Assembly: GCA_902362875.1 (NCBI GenBank)
Contig: CABIYF010000003.1
Location: forward strand, 62,001 to 126,000
Reading direction: 5' to 3'
DNA from: Eubacteriaceae bacterium
Lineage (GTDB): Bacteria > Bacillota > Clostridia > Lachnospirales > Lachnospiraceae
DNA length: 64,000 nt
A program made the translations under genes and the position numbers. Below, piece by piece: positions 37,610 through 46,698 of the stretch; the stretch's first letter is position 1, and every line of letters starts with the position of its first letter. The notes under the pieces were generated by a model. The model was not told where the DNA came from, ran no database searches, and saw nothing but the letters and a program-made list of their open reading frames with translations.

Positions 37610-38725
37610 ATGCTGCGAAATTACCGACTGCAAAATTACAATTTCAAACTCGTATTTAATGTGCTTGTACTGATGGCAATGGGACTTGTATTTATTCATA
37701 GTGCGAACCCTTCCTTTGTTGTAAAGCAGGCACTTGGTATTACGATGGGACTGGGAATCATATTTGTCGTATCACTGATTGATTTTCAGGTATTTACAAG
37801 AAATGCAGAATTATTGTATATTTTTAATGTAGTCATGCTGATTGGCGTTAAATTATTTGGAAAAGATGTAAACGGAGCCAAAAGATGGTTTTCTCTTGGA
37901 CCGTTAGGAACATTTCAGCCATCAGAACTTAGTAAAGTGATTATGATCATTGTGATCGCAGCATTCCTTGCGAAACATCAGGATGATCTTAATGAACCAA
38001 AGATTCTTGGAAAGCTGGCACTGATATGTGCTGTGCCGCTGTTTTTGATCTTGAAACAGCCAAGTCTTTCCTCAACACTTGATATTTGCTTTATCATTCT
38101 GGGAATGATCTTTATGGCAGGATTGTCCTCCAAGCTGATCGTTCGCGTTCTGATCATTGGAGTACCGCTTTTAGCAATCTTTTTATGGTATGTGCAGACA
38201 CCGGGACAGATTTTGTTAGAGCCGCATCAGGTGGCCAGAATCATGTCATTTTTACATCCAGAGAACTATGCAGATTCGACTGCACTTCAGACAAGCAATT
38301 CAATTATGGCAATTGGTTCGGGCGGCTTGTTTGGAAAAGGTTTCGGAAGCAATACGATATCCAATGTATCAGCCAGTGACGTGAATCTGGTATCCGAGAA
38401 TCAGACAGACTTTATCTTTTCGGTTATTGGAGAAGAATTCGGGTTTGTTGGATGCGTGATCCTGATCGTCATTTTTGCATGTCTTGTATACCAGTGCATG
38501 AATGTGGCGAAGAAATCAGGAAATCTGATCGGCACTTATGTTGCGGTAGGAGTTGCATGTTATATGGGATTCCAGTCGTTTATCAATATTGCAGTTGCGA
38601 CAGGAACCATGCCAAATACAGGACAGCCGCTGCCATTTATCAGTTATGGATTAAGTTCATTGATGTCCGCATCGATCGCGATCGGAATGGTACTGAATAT
38701 ATATTTACAAAGAAAAAGACATTAG
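37610..38725 (+). CDS. rodA: Rod-shape determining polymerase RodA (SEDS family)
   Basis: Membrane glycosyltransferase that polymerises lipid II with PBP2. 371 residues with about ten spans. SEDS motifs: GTFQPSELSKVIMI, KQPSLSSTLD, ENQTDFIFSVIGEEFGFVG and GQPLPFISYGLSS. It is called RodA rather than FtsW because of its place after the mre/min cluster and its short termini. It starts at 37610, 15 bases after minE. Confidence 0.92.
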   Translation: MLRNYRLQNYNFKLVFNVLVLMAMGLVFIHSANPSFVVKQALGITMGLGIIFVVSLIDFQVFTRNAELLYIFNVVMLIGVKLFGKDVNGAKRWFSLGPLGTFQPSELSKVIMIIVIAAFLAKHQDDLNEPKILGKLALICAVPLFLILKQPSLSSTLDICFIILGMIFMAGLSSKLIVRVLIIGVPLLAIFLWYVQTPGQILLEPHQVARIMSFLHPENYADSTALQTSNSIMAIGSGGLFGKGFGSNTISNVSASDVNLVSENQTDFIFSVIGEEFGFVGCVILIVIFACLVYQCMNVAKKSGNLIGTYVAVGVACYMGFQSFINIAVATGTMPNTGQPLPFISYGLSSLMSASIAIGMVLNIYLQRKRH

Positions 38726-38737
38726 GAGGTTCTATTT

Positions 38738-39130
38738 ATGAATGTAGGATTAGTTGCCCATGATGGGAAAAAGAACCTGATGCAGAATTTATGTATTGCA
38801 TATCAGGACATTTTAAAAAAACATAAATTATATGCAACAAGCACGACTGGACAGATGATCGAAGATGTTGCCAATTTAAAGATTCATAAGCTTCTTGCAG
38901 GGCATTTTGGCGGAATGCAGCAGATGGGAGGCAAGATATCCAACAATGAAATAGACCTCTTGATTTTTTTACAGGATCCGTCAAACAAGAAGAGAACACC
39001 GGATTTTTACAATGTATTGAATCTGTGTGACCAGTATAATATTCCATGTGCTACCAATCTTCCAACAGCGGAAGTATTGATCCTTGCACTGGATCGAGGA
39101 GATTTGGATTGGAGGAATATGTATAAATAG
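38738..39130 (+). CDS. mgsA: Methylglyoxal synthase family protein, key residues changed
   Basis: 130-residue member of the family that converts dihydroxyacetone phosphate to methylglyoxal. Recognisable parts: VGLVAHDGKK, YATSTTGQMIEDV, NEIDLLIFLQDP and IPCATNLPTAEVLI. The catalytic Asp of E. coli MgsA (Asp71 in GGDQQ) is Met here (GGMQQMG). The region of His98 (PHxPD) reads KRTPD, so the His is also absent. The enzyme may be inactive or modified. It starts 12 bases after rodA behind AGGAGG. A terminator follows, ending the operon. Confidence 0.87.
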   Translation: MNVGLVAHDGKKNLMQNLCIAYQDILKKHKLYATSTTGQMIEDVANLKIHKLLAGHFGGMQQMGGKISNNEIDLLIFLQDPSNKKRTPDFYNVLNLCDQYNIPCATNLPTAEVLILALDRGDLDWRNMYK

Positions 39131-39154
39131 ACTGTCAGGTGACGGTCTTTTTTT
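39129..39154 (+). terminator. Terminator after mgsA
   Basis: AGACTGTCA (39129-39137) pairs with TGACGGTCT (39140-39148), one wobble, then TTTTTTT. Confidence 0.85.
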
Positions 39155-39169
39155 ACAAAGAATAAGAAG

Positions 39170-40135
39170 ATGAAGAAATTAATTTGTATAATTATGTCGG
39201 TCATGATGGTAGCGATGTCTGGATGCCAGACAGCAAAAGCCGCATCATCACTCGATTATGAACAACATTATAAGACAACAGGAACAGCACTCAAAGAATC
39301 TGCACTGTCTGATAACTGGGAATCAAAAGGTTCCAAGGTTGCAGTTGTATCAAAACAGAAAGCAGATAATGAAGAATATCTTGATGCCAAAGAAGTGCTG
39401 TTAGTTAATAACACAAAGAATAAAGTACTGGTAAGCCAGAAAGTATTTGACCAGGCATATCCGGCAAGTACAACAAAGATCATGACAGCATTGTTAACAT
39501 TGGAGAATTTAAAATTAAGCAAAGTTGTTATGATCAAGCACGACATCACATTTCCAGACGGAGCAGCCGTAGCAGTGCATCTCAAAAAAGGAGATAAGAT
39601 CACAGTGGAAGCCCTGCTTAATGCACTGATCATTATGTCAGCTAATGATGCAGCTGTAGCCTTGGGAGAAGAAGTTTCTGGAAGTCTGCCAAAGTTTGTG
39701 AAATTAATGAATAAACGTGCGAAAGAATTGGGGGCAACGAATACACATTTTGCAAATCCGAATGGATTACATTTGGCAAATCATTATTCTACAGCCTATG
39801 ACCTGTATCTGATCTTTAAGGAAGTAGCAAAACATAATGAATTTTTCAATATTGCAGGAAAACCAAGCAGCAGGATTGAATATACAGGATCAAAAGGTCA
39901 ATTAAAGATTTATGATATGGCATCTACCAATCAGTATATTGCAGGTACTTATACATTACCAAGCAATGTATATATGATCGGTGGAAAAACAGGTACAACA
40001 ACACAGGCAGGTTCCTGTCTGATCCTGCTTACAAAGAATAAAGACGGAGAAGAATTTATCTCTGTGGTATTAAAAGGTGTAACAAAGTCAGCACTGTACC
40101 ACACAATGACAGATATTTTATCAAAGGAAAACTAA
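39170..40135 (+). CDS. dacA: D-alanyl-D-alanine carboxypeptidase
   Basis: Low-molecular-mass PBP that trims the pentapeptide stem of peptidoglycan. 321 residues. The N-terminal signal sequence ends in MVAMSGCQT, which may be a lipoprotein processing site. Catalytic motifs: SxxK in PASTTKIMT near 100, SAN in MSANDAAVALGE near 158, KTG in GGKTGTTTQAG near 271. The extra C-terminal domain of typical DacA is missing, giving a short form. The ribosome site is weak. The radical SAM gene begins 1 base after its stop. Confidence 0.9.
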   Translation: MKKLICIIMSVMMVAMSGCQTAKAASSLDYEQHYKTTGTALKESALSDNWESKGSKVAVVSKQKADNEEYLDAKEVLLVNNTKNKVLVSQKVFDQAYPASTTKIMTALLTLENLKLSKVVMIKHDITFPDGAAVAVHLKKGDKITVEALLNALIIMSANDAAVALGEEVSGSLPKFVKLMNKRAKELGATNTHFANPNGLHLANHYSTAYDLYLIFKEVAKHNEFFNIAGKPSSRIEYTGSKGQLKIYDMASTNQYIAGTYTLPSNVYMIGGKTGTTTQAGSCLILLTKNKDGEEFISVVLKGVTKSALYHTMTDILSKEN

Positions 40136-40136
40136 C

Positions 40137-41081
40137 ATGGAACGATATAAAACTTACAGTGGACACTTAAAAGAATTATATGGAGAGAAAGTATACAAGT
40201 TACCAGTGAATCTTCCGGTGACTTGTCCGAACCGTATGGATGGAGACGGGTGCAGTTTTTGTGGAGGAGTCGGAACAGGATTTGAAGCAATGAATTGCGA
40301 GACCTCTGTAAGTGAACAGCTATTAACGACAAAGGAAAAGATAGCGAAACGTTACAAAGCAAAGAAATTTATTGCTTATTTCCAGAATTACACGAATACA
40401 TTTCTTCCAGTAAAACAATTAGAGCAATATATGACGGAAGCAGCAGAGACTGAAGATATTGTTGGAATTTCAATATCTACAAGACCAGATTGTATCACAA
40501 GGGAATATCTTGACTGCATGAAGAAGATTTCAGATACTTATGGAGTTAAGATATCCATAGAATACGGACTGCAGACAGTGAATTATAAGACACTGGAGAG
40601 AATTAACAGAGGACATACGCTGGCAGAATATCTGGAAGCAGTATTGATGACAGCTTCATACGGATTTGAAATCTGCACACATATCATTCTGAATCTTCCA
40701 GGAGATGATATGAGAGATGTCATAGAAACAGCAAAGATCCTGTCAGTGCTTCCGGTACAGATCGTAAAATTACATTCTTTGTATGTACCAAAAGGATCAA
40801 GACTGTACAAAGAATTTGAGGAAGGAACGGTAACAATGTGTTCTTCCCAGGAATATCTGGAAAGACTTGTGGCGTTTATCAGTTATGTAAGGAGTGACAT
40901 GGTGATTGAACGATTGTTCAGCCGTGTACCAAAAGAAGATGCATCATTTTCAAACTGGGGGATCAGCTGGTGGAAGTTAAAAGACCAGTTTGATGCAATG
41001 ATGGAAGAGAGGAATCTTACGCAGGGATGTAAGGCAGATTATCAAAACGGGGCAGCACTCAGGCGATGGAGGATTTGTTAA
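40137..41081 (+). CDS. Radical SAM protein, YhcC/YtqA family
   Basis: 314-residue radical SAM enzyme of the TIGR01212 type. The cluster cysteines lie in TCPNRMDGDGCSFCGG (C-x8-C-x2-C), a spacing typical of this family and unlike classical CxxxCxxC. ISTRPDCI, YGLQTVNY and HIILNLPGDD follow. The substrate is not established. It starts at 40137 immediately after dacA; the HlyD-like gene starts directly at its stop. Confidence 0.88.
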   Translation: MERYKTYSGHLKELYGEKVYKLPVNLPVTCPNRMDGDGCSFCGGVGTGFEAMNCETSVSEQLLTTKEKIAKRYKAKKFIAYFQNYTNTFLPVKQLEQYMTEAAETEDIVGISISTRPDCITREYLDCMKKISDTYGVKISIEYGLQTVNYKTLERINRGHTLAEYLEAVLMTASYGFEICTHIILNLPGDDMRDVIETAKILSVLPVQIVKLHSLYVPKGSRLYKEFEEGTVTMCSSQEYLERLVAFISYVRSDMVIERLFSRVPKEDASFSNWGISWWKLKDQFDAMMEERNLTQGCKADYQNGAALRRWRIC

Positions 41082-42455
41082 ATGGCAAAAAAACGACAAC
41101 GAAAAATACGCTGGAATATAGGAATGATCATATTTGCGGTAATTTTTGTTTATATCGTGATCAACGTCATTATATTTATGGGCAAGAAGAAACTGAGTGT
41201 ATATAAAGTTACCGAGGATAAGATCACAAACACATTATCCTTTACAGGAATCGCAGTCAGGGATGAACAATTGCTTGAAACATCCCAGTCCGGCTATATT
41301 ACATATTATGTAGAAGAAGGAAAACGAATCAAGAAAGACGGGACTGTTTTTACAGTCGACAAAGACAAGAAAGTTCAGGAGACATTTGCAGAGAAGGTGG
41401 AAGAACTTCAGAAGAAGTCAGATGTGATGGATGATGACGAAGTTTCCCGCAAGATTAATGAGTATCAGTCAGTATACAGTGATCATAATTTCTCAGAAGT
41501 GTATGATCTCAAATACGACCTTAAGAATGCAATTTTAAATGTCAACGAAGATGCGATGAAGAAGGTCATTGCGGCAGTGCAGGACAGTATGGGAACAGAA
41601 AGTTTTCAGACACAAAAAAGCACGTCAAGCGGTGTGGTAGAATTCTATTCAGATAATTTTGACGGGAAGAAGGCAGATGAGATCAAGGCATCTGATTTTG
41701 ACCAGACAACATACCGAAAGAAAAAATATAACACAGCGGATAAAGTTAAGAAGAATAAAGTTGTTGCAAGGATCAACAAGAGCGAGAAATGGCAGATTGT
41801 GATACCGCTCAAAGAAGAACAGTATAAGATGCTCAAAGATAAGACAGAAGTATCAGTTCGTTTCCTGCAGGATCAGAATAAAGCGACAGCTTCTGTAGAA
41901 ACAGTCAAAAAAGGCAAGAATTATTTTGGCTATTTAAAATTCAATGATTATGCAGTACGCTATTTGAGTGAACGTTTCCTTGAAATTGATGTGACATTAG
42001 ACTCCTATAAAGGACTTAAGATTCCAAATACAGCGATCGTTAAGAAGAAATTTTATCAGGTTCCCGTCAAATACCTCACAAAAGGGGATAACAGCATGAC
42101 GGAACAGTTCGCAGTGCGAAGTACTGATAAGAATGGAGAAGTAACAGTGGAACAAAAAACTTACACCATTTACGGCAGAAGTGAAAGATACTGTTATCTC
42201 GATCCTGATGAAGTAGGAGAGAATATTGTGCTGCAGGCGATGGATTCCAATCAGACATTTCTGATCGAGAAGAAAAAGACACTGCAGGGTGTATATTGTA
42301 CGAACCGTGGTTATGCAGACTTTAAACCAATCGATATTCTGACACAGAAAGATGATTACTCGATCATAGCCAATGATACGAGTCAGGGCATCAGTGCGTA
42401 TGACTTTATCGTACTGGATGGATCGACGATCAAGGAGAATCAGATTATTTACTAA
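41082..42455 (+). CDS. HlyD-like membrane-anchored adaptor protein
   Basis: 457 residues. A short basic cytoplasmic N-terminus is followed by a single span at about 12-32. Next comes a lipoyl/HlyD-type half motif (ETSQSGYITYYVEEGKRIKK), a short helical segment (about 105-185) and the second half motif (DKVKKNKVVARINKSEKWQI), then beta-rich sequence to the end. No ABC or RND transporter gene is adjacent. It precedes the ylmE-sepF-ylmH-divIVA block, so a cell-envelope or division role is possible. GGAGG at 41069 serves the ATG at 41082. Confidence 0.75.
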   Translation: MAKKRQRKIRWNIGMIIFAVIFVYIVINVIIFMGKKKLSVYKVTEDKITNTLSFTGIAVRDEQLLETSQSGYITYYVEEGKRIKKDGTVFTVDKDKKVQETFAEKVEELQKKSDVMDDDEVSRKINEYQSVYSDHNFSEVYDLKYDLKNAILNVNEDAMKKVIAAVQDSMGTESFQTQKSTSSGVVEFYSDNFDGKKADEIKASDFDQTTYRKKKYNTADKVKKNKVVARINKSEKWQIVIPLKEEQYKMLKDKTEVSVRFLQDQNKATASVETVKKGKNYFGYLKFNDYAVRYLSERFLEIDVTLDSYKGLKIPNTAIVKKKFYQVPVKYLTKGDNSMTEQFAVRSTDKNGEVTVEQKTYTIYGRSERYCYLDPDEVGENIVLQAMDSNQTFLIEKKKTLQGVYCTNRGYADFKPIDILTQKDDYSIIANDTSQGISAYDFIVLDGSTIKENQIIY

Positions 42456-42494
42456 ATGACATTACAAATCAATCAACAGAAAGAAGGAAGAAAT

Positions 42495-43190
42495 ATGCTG
42501 ATAGAACGTTATAATGAAGTGAAGGAACATGTCAAAGAAGCCTGTGAACGTGCAGGACGTGATCCGAGAGAGGTTACAGTCATTGCCGTCAGTAAAACAA
42601 AGCCATTAGAGATGGTAGAAGAATTAAGAAAAGAAAAAGTACTGGATTTTGGAGAAAATAAAGTACAGGAGATCAGAGACAAATATGCTAATATCAGCTG
42701 GCCGGTAAGATGGCATCTGATCGGACATCTGCAGACAAACAAGATCAAATACATTGTAGATAAAGTGGCGCTGATCCATTCTGTGGATTCTGTAAAACTG
42801 GCACAGGCCATTGATAAAGAAGCAGCAAAACATGATGTCAAAGAAGTTCCAATTCTGATTCAGGTTAATTTTGCACATGAAGATACAAAGTTTGGTCTTG
42901 ATCCAAAAGATGTAGAAGATGTGATCAAAGAGGTTTCAAAACTTGAGCATGTAAAGATCAAGGGACTCATGCAGATCGCACCATTTGTCGATGATCCAGA
43001 GGATAACCGCCAGTATTTTCGTGCGATGAAGCAATTATCTGTTGACATCAAGAACAAAAACTTTGATAATGTAGATATGAGTATACTTTCCATGGGTATG
43101 ACGAATGACTACGAGATCGCGGTAGAAGAGGGCGCGACAATGGTCAGAGTAGGTACAGCAATATTTGGAGAGCGTAATTATAACATATAG
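42495..43190 (+). CDS. ylmE: PLP homeostasis protein, YggS/YlmE family
   Basis: Single-domain alanine-racemase-fold protein that binds PLP and balances vitamin B6 and amino-acid pools. 231 residues. The PLP lysine is in VIAVSKTKPLEMV near residue 36. WHLIGHLQTNKIKY and LSMGMTNDYEIAVEEGATMVR are family signatures. I chose ATG 42495 behind AGAAGGAAG; ATG 42456 at the previous stop has no ribosome site. It sits directly before sepF, the common Gram-positive order. Confidence 0.94.
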   Translation: MLIERYNEVKEHVKEACERAGRDPREVTVIAVSKTKPLEMVEELRKEKVLDFGENKVQEIRDKYANISWPVRWHLIGHLQTNKIKYIVDKVALIHSVDSVKLAQAIDKEAAKHDVKEVPILIQVNFAHEDTKFGLDPKDVEDVIKEVSKLEHVKIKGLMQIAPFVDDPEDNRQYFRAMKQLSVDIKNKNFDNVDMSILSMGMTNDYEIAVEEGATMVRVGTAIFGERNYNI

Positions 43191-43203
43191 CGGAGGAAGA
43201 TTG

Positions 43204-43755
43204 ATGAAAGGTACAGTTGACAAATTACTGAACTTTATGAAGCTGACAGAAGACGAAGAATACGAAGAAGAGTATGAAGAATACGAAGACGATGAAGAAG
43301 AGGAAGAGCCAGAGAAAGTAGGTTTTTCATTCTTTAAGAAAAAAGAAAAGGAACCGGTGGAAGAATCTGAAGAAGAAGTAAGCCAGCCTTTTGATCATGC
43401 ATTAAGCAGAGAAGAGAAGAAGAGAAGATTTACAAGTACCGGAAGCAAGGTGATATCCATGAATGGACGAGGAGTAGAAGTCTACGTTATCAAACCACAG
43501 GATTTTGCAGAAGCACAGACAGCAGCAGATCTCTTGAAGAAAGGAAGAACTGTTGTGATCAATTTAGAAGGTGTAGAACTTACGGTTGCACAAAGAAGCA
43601 TCGATTTTATCGGAGGGGCGACTTATGCGATCAATGGTTCCCTGCAGGCAGTATCCAACAATATTTTTATCGCAGCACCAGACAGTATTGAAGTCAGTGG
43701 AGACCTGAAGAGTGAGATCATGAATGAGAATACGATCTCACCACAGTTGAAGTAA
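43204..43755 (+). CDS. sepF: Cell division protein SepF
   Basis: Membrane anchor and bundler of FtsZ; 183 residues. An N-terminal amphipathic helix (about 1-13, VDKLLNFMKL) is the membrane anchor. A very acidic stretch at about 16-50 follows, then the conserved C-terminal domain (VYVIKPQDFAEAQTAADLL, VINLEG, RSIDFIGGATYAING). I chose ATG 43204 after GGAGGA; the frame opens earlier inside ylmE. Confidence 0.94.
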   Translation: MKGTVDKLLNFMKLTEDEEYEEEYEEYEDDEEEEEPEKVGFSFFKKKEKEPVEESEEEVSQPFDHALSREEKKRRFTSTGSKVISMNGRGVEVYVIKPQDFAEAQTAADLLKKGRTVVINLEGVELTVAQRSIDFIGGATYAINGSLQAVSNNIFIAAPDSIEVSGDLKSEIMNENTISPQLK

Positions 43756-43757
43756 AC

Positions 43758-44513
43758 ATGAAGGAAGAAGAATTATTAAAGAAACGACTTTTGGAACTGG
43801 CAGACAAATCATACAGCCAGAATGTTTACACACATACACATTTTTTAAATGAATACGAGCAGAGCATCTATCAGGATATGAAGAAAGAACTTGATTATGC
43901 TCATCCACAGCTTGTCGGAGGCCATGAGCATTTTACCAGAGCTGTGGTAATGTTTGGTTCGAGAGATTTATTTGGTTATGAGGGTGAGATTCCATTGGCA
44001 TGTGCCAGGATCTCACCTGTTTTTGATAAATTCGCAGAAACATTAAGCCACAGAGATTATCTTGGGGCATTGATGAACCTTGGGATTGAGCGTCATCTGA
44101 TCGGAGATATCCTTGTGGATGAGAAATGTGCTTATATTTTTTGTATGCCGCACATCATGGATTTACTGAAAGAACAGTTAGGACAGGTCAGGCATACAAG
44201 AGTATCAGTGGAAGATGTCGTATGGGAAGAAACAGGATACGTCCAAAAGTATAAGAAAAAAGAAGGATTTGTGGCATCTATGCGGCTGGATGTTCTGGTG
44301 TCACAGGCATATGGACTTTCAAGAACATCAAGTGATAAGCTGTTAAAAGCCCAGAAAGTATTTCATAATGGAAGACTCTGCATATCAGCAGGACAGAAGA
44401 TCAAACAGGGCGATATCATATCTGTCAGAGGATATGGAAAGTTTCTGGTAGAAGATCTGGGCAAAACATCAAAAAAAGGCCGGCAGTTTCTTACACTGGC
44501 GATCTTTCAATAG
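43758..44513 (+). CDS. ylmH: RNA-binding S4 domain protein YlmH
   Basis: 251 residues. The N-terminal region has FLNEYEQSIY and ALMNLGIERHLIGDI. The C-terminal S4 domain (RLDVLVSQAYGLSRTSSDKL) binds RNA. In Bacillus, YlmH has been linked to ribosome rescue and to the division cluster by position. It starts 2 bases after sepF, with divIVA 9 bases after its stop. Confidence 0.9.
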   Translation: MKEEELLKKRLLELADKSYSQNVYTHTHFLNEYEQSIYQDMKKELDYAHPQLVGGHEHFTRAVVMFGSRDLFGYEGEIPLACARISPVFDKFAETLSHRDYLGALMNLGIERHLIGDILVDEKCAYIFCMPHIMDLLKEQLGQVRHTRVSVEDVVWEETGYVQKYKKKEGFVASMRLDVLVSQAYGLSRTSSDKLLKAQKVFHNGRLCISAGQKIKQGDIISVRGYGKFLVEDLGKTSKKGRQFLTLAIFQ

Positions 44514-44522
44514 GAGGAATAT

Positions 44523-45107
44523 ATGATTACACCAGTTGAAGTGTTAGGAAAAGAACTAAGAAGAGGATTTGGTTATAAAGCAGTTGAGGTAGATGAATTT
44601 TTAGAAGATCTTGCGAAAGATTACGAAAAGATTTATAAAGAAAACAATGAACTGAGGGAGAAAGTATCTGCACTGACAGAGAATTTAGCCCACTACCGAA
44701 CGATTGAAGAATCATTAAAAAGAGCATTAGTTCTTGCAGAAGAAACATCCAAAGAGACAATTGAGAATGCAACACAGAAAGCCCAGACATTAGAAGCCGA
44801 AGCATCAAGAAATGCAAAAGAGCTTGTTTCACAGGCACAGGCAGAAGCAGATAAGATCAGAACAAGTGCCAAGGAAGATTTCAAAGAAGAAAAAGAAAAG
44901 CATGAACAGATGATCAAGAACTATCAGGAGCTGATCCGAAAGTTAGAAAGTGATTATCAAAGCTATAAAGCAAGAATGAAACAGTTTATCAATGGCCAGA
45001 TGGATATTTTAAATAACCCTGTATATGAGATGGAATTTCAGATCGCAGGAGAGAAAAAAGAGGAGGAGCAGGATAAGGATCATGAACAATTTGGAAAAGA
45101 ACAGTAA
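44523..45107 (+). CDS. divIVA: DivIVA-family protein
   Basis: Coiled-coil protein that senses negative membrane curvature at poles and septa. 194 residues. The N-terminal membrane-binding region is ELRRGFGYKAVEVDEFLEDL, with a coiled coil over most of the rest (about 30-165) and an acidic C-terminus. It starts at 44523 behind TAGGAGGA. The last 26 bases overlap aroB. Confidence 0.92.
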   Translation: MITPVEVLGKELRRGFGYKAVEVDEFLEDLAKDYEKIYKENNELREKVSALTENLAHYRTIEESLKRALVLAEETSKETIENATQKAQTLEAEASRNAKELVSQAQAEADKIRTSAKEDFKEEKEKHEQMIKNYQELIRKLESDYQSYKARMKQFINGQMDILNNPVYEMEFQIAGEKKEEEQDKDHEQFGKEQ

Positions 45108-46176
45108 GATTGAGATTCGAACAGACGGCAGAAAATCCTATGATATTATTTTAAGAGATTCGTTTGATGATTTACTAAATCAGATGGAATTTCTTGAGAT
45201 TGAGCATAAGAAAGTATGTATTGTGACAGAAAGCAATGTAGCTCCATTTTATTTAAGCAAGATGTATGATCTGATTGATTCAAAAGCTTCCAAGACGATC
45301 ACATTCAGTTTCGAGGCTGGAGAGAAACACAAGCAGTTAAAGACGATCGAGGCATTGTATGAAGAATTGATCATCAATCATTTTGACCGCCAGGATCTTC
45401 TGATTGCTTTGGGCGGTGGTGTTGTTGGTGATATGACAGGATATGCAGCAGCGACATATCTTCGAGGAATTGACTTTGTACAGGTTCCAACAACCTTATT
45501 ATCACAGGTAGACAGCAGCATTGGAGGAAAGACAGGAGTCGATTTCCTTCAGTATAAGAATATGGTTGGTGCATTCCATCAGCCAAAGCTTGTATATATC
45601 AATACATCAACACTCAAATCTTTGCCAGAGAGAGAATATTTTTCCGGAATGGGAGAAGTTATCAAACATGGACTGATCAAAGATGTACAGTATTATAACT
45701 GGATCAAGGATAACATCAAAGCGATCAAAGAAAGAGAACACGAAGCTGTAAGAGAGATGATCTATCAAAGCTGTCTGATCAAAGGCGGTGTTGTAGAGCG
45801 TGATCCAAAAGAAAAAGGAGAGAGAGCTCTGCTAAACTTTGGACATACACTCGGACATGCGATCGAGAAATTAAAAGATTTTTCATGGCTTCATGGAGAA
45901 TGTGTGGCAGCAGGATGCTGTCTGGCAGCGAAAATATCCCAGATGAAAGGAAATCTTACAGAAGAAGAAGTCAAAGATATCAAAGAATTATTTGCACAGT
46001 TTGATATGAGTGAAGATGTCAGTGAGCTTTCAGTAGAAGATATTATAAGGACAACCAAATCAGACAAGAAAATGGTTGGAGACAAAATTAAATTTGTGCT
46101 GCTGCATTCTGTCGGGGAAGCATATATTGATATGAGTGTAACAGACGAAGAGATGGCAAAGGCATTAACGAAATAA
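45082..46176 (+). CDS. aroB: 3-dehydroquinate synthase
   Basis: Second enzyme of the shikimate pathway: turns DAHP into 3-dehydroquinate using NAD and a divalent metal. 364 residues. GGGVVGDMTGYAAATYLRG binds NAD, PTTLLSQVDSSIGGKTGVD follows, and GHTLGHAIE carries a metal ligand. I chose the ATG at 45082 after AAGGAT; the frame opens upstream inside divIVA. No other shikimate gene is nearby, so its place between divIVA and lspA is odd but may be lineage-typical. Confidence 0.94.
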   Translation: MNNLEKNSKIEIRTDGRKSYDIILRDSFDDLLNQMEFLEIEHKKVCIVTESNVAPFYLSKMYDLIDSKASKTITFSFEAGEKHKQLKTIEALYEELIINHFDRQDLLIALGGGVVGDMTGYAAATYLRGIDFVQVPTTLLSQVDSSIGGKTGVDFLQYKNMVGAFHQPKLVYINTSTLKSLPEREYFSGMGEVIKHGLIKDVQYYNWIKDNIKAIKEREHEAVREMIYQSCLIKGGVVERDPKEKGERALLNFGHTLGHAIEKLKDFSWLHGECVAAGCCLAAKISQMKGNLTEEEVKDIKELFAQFDMSEDVSELSVEDIIRTTKSDKKMVGDKIKFVLLHSVGEAYIDMSVTDEEMAKALTK

Positions 46177-46188
46177 CAGGGAAAAAGA

Positions 46189-46698
46189 ATGAAGAAACAT
46201 ATTCAGATATTTAGTCTTATTATCATATTAATCCTTGCAGATCAGCTGACCAAGCTGTGGGCATTGGCAGAGTTAAGAGGCAGTGAAGGAATTTCTGTGA
46301 TAACAGGTATTTTTGAACTGCAGTATCTTGAGAACCGTGGAGCCGCTTTTGGGATACTTCAGAACCACCAGGTTTTATTTTTGCTGATCACAGTGCTGGC
46401 AGCCGTATTGTTAACATATATTTATGCAAGAATACCAGATGACAAAAAATATATACCATTAAGAATCTGCTATGTATTACTGATGGCAGGTGCATTTGGC
46501 AATATGATCGATCGAGCTTTCAGAGGCTATGTTGTAGATTTCTTTTATTTTAAACTGATCGATTTTCCGATTTTTAATGTGGCAGATATTTATGTTACAG
46601 TTACAATGGTATTACTGATGGGACTGATCTTGTTTTATTACAAAGAGGAAGACCTTGAATTTTTGAGCAGGAAAGGAAAACATGGACGAAACGATTGA
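46189..46698 (+). CDS. lspA: Lipoprotein signal peptidase II
   Basis: Aspartyl protease that cleaves prolipoprotein signal peptides in the membrane. 169 residues, four spans. Catalytic aspartates are in AFGNMIDRAFRG near 108 and FNVADIYVTV near 130. YLENRGAAFGIL is the conserved N-terminal signature. The last 17 bases overlap rluD, the common lspA-rluD pair. Confidence 0.95.
   Translation: MKKHIQIFSLIIILILADQLTKLWALAELRGSEGISVITGIFELQYLENRGAAFGILQNHQVLFLLITVLAAVLLTYIYARIPDDKKYIPLRICYVLLMAGAFGNMIDRAFRGYVVDFFYFKLIDFPIFNVADIYVTVTMVLLMGLILFYYKEEDLEFLSRKGKHGRND

Noticed and set aside
43250..43330. Glu-codon-rich tract in sepF as a DNA repeat
   Set aside because: It is the acidic linker of SepF coded by GAA/GAG, not a tandem repeat with a fixed unit.
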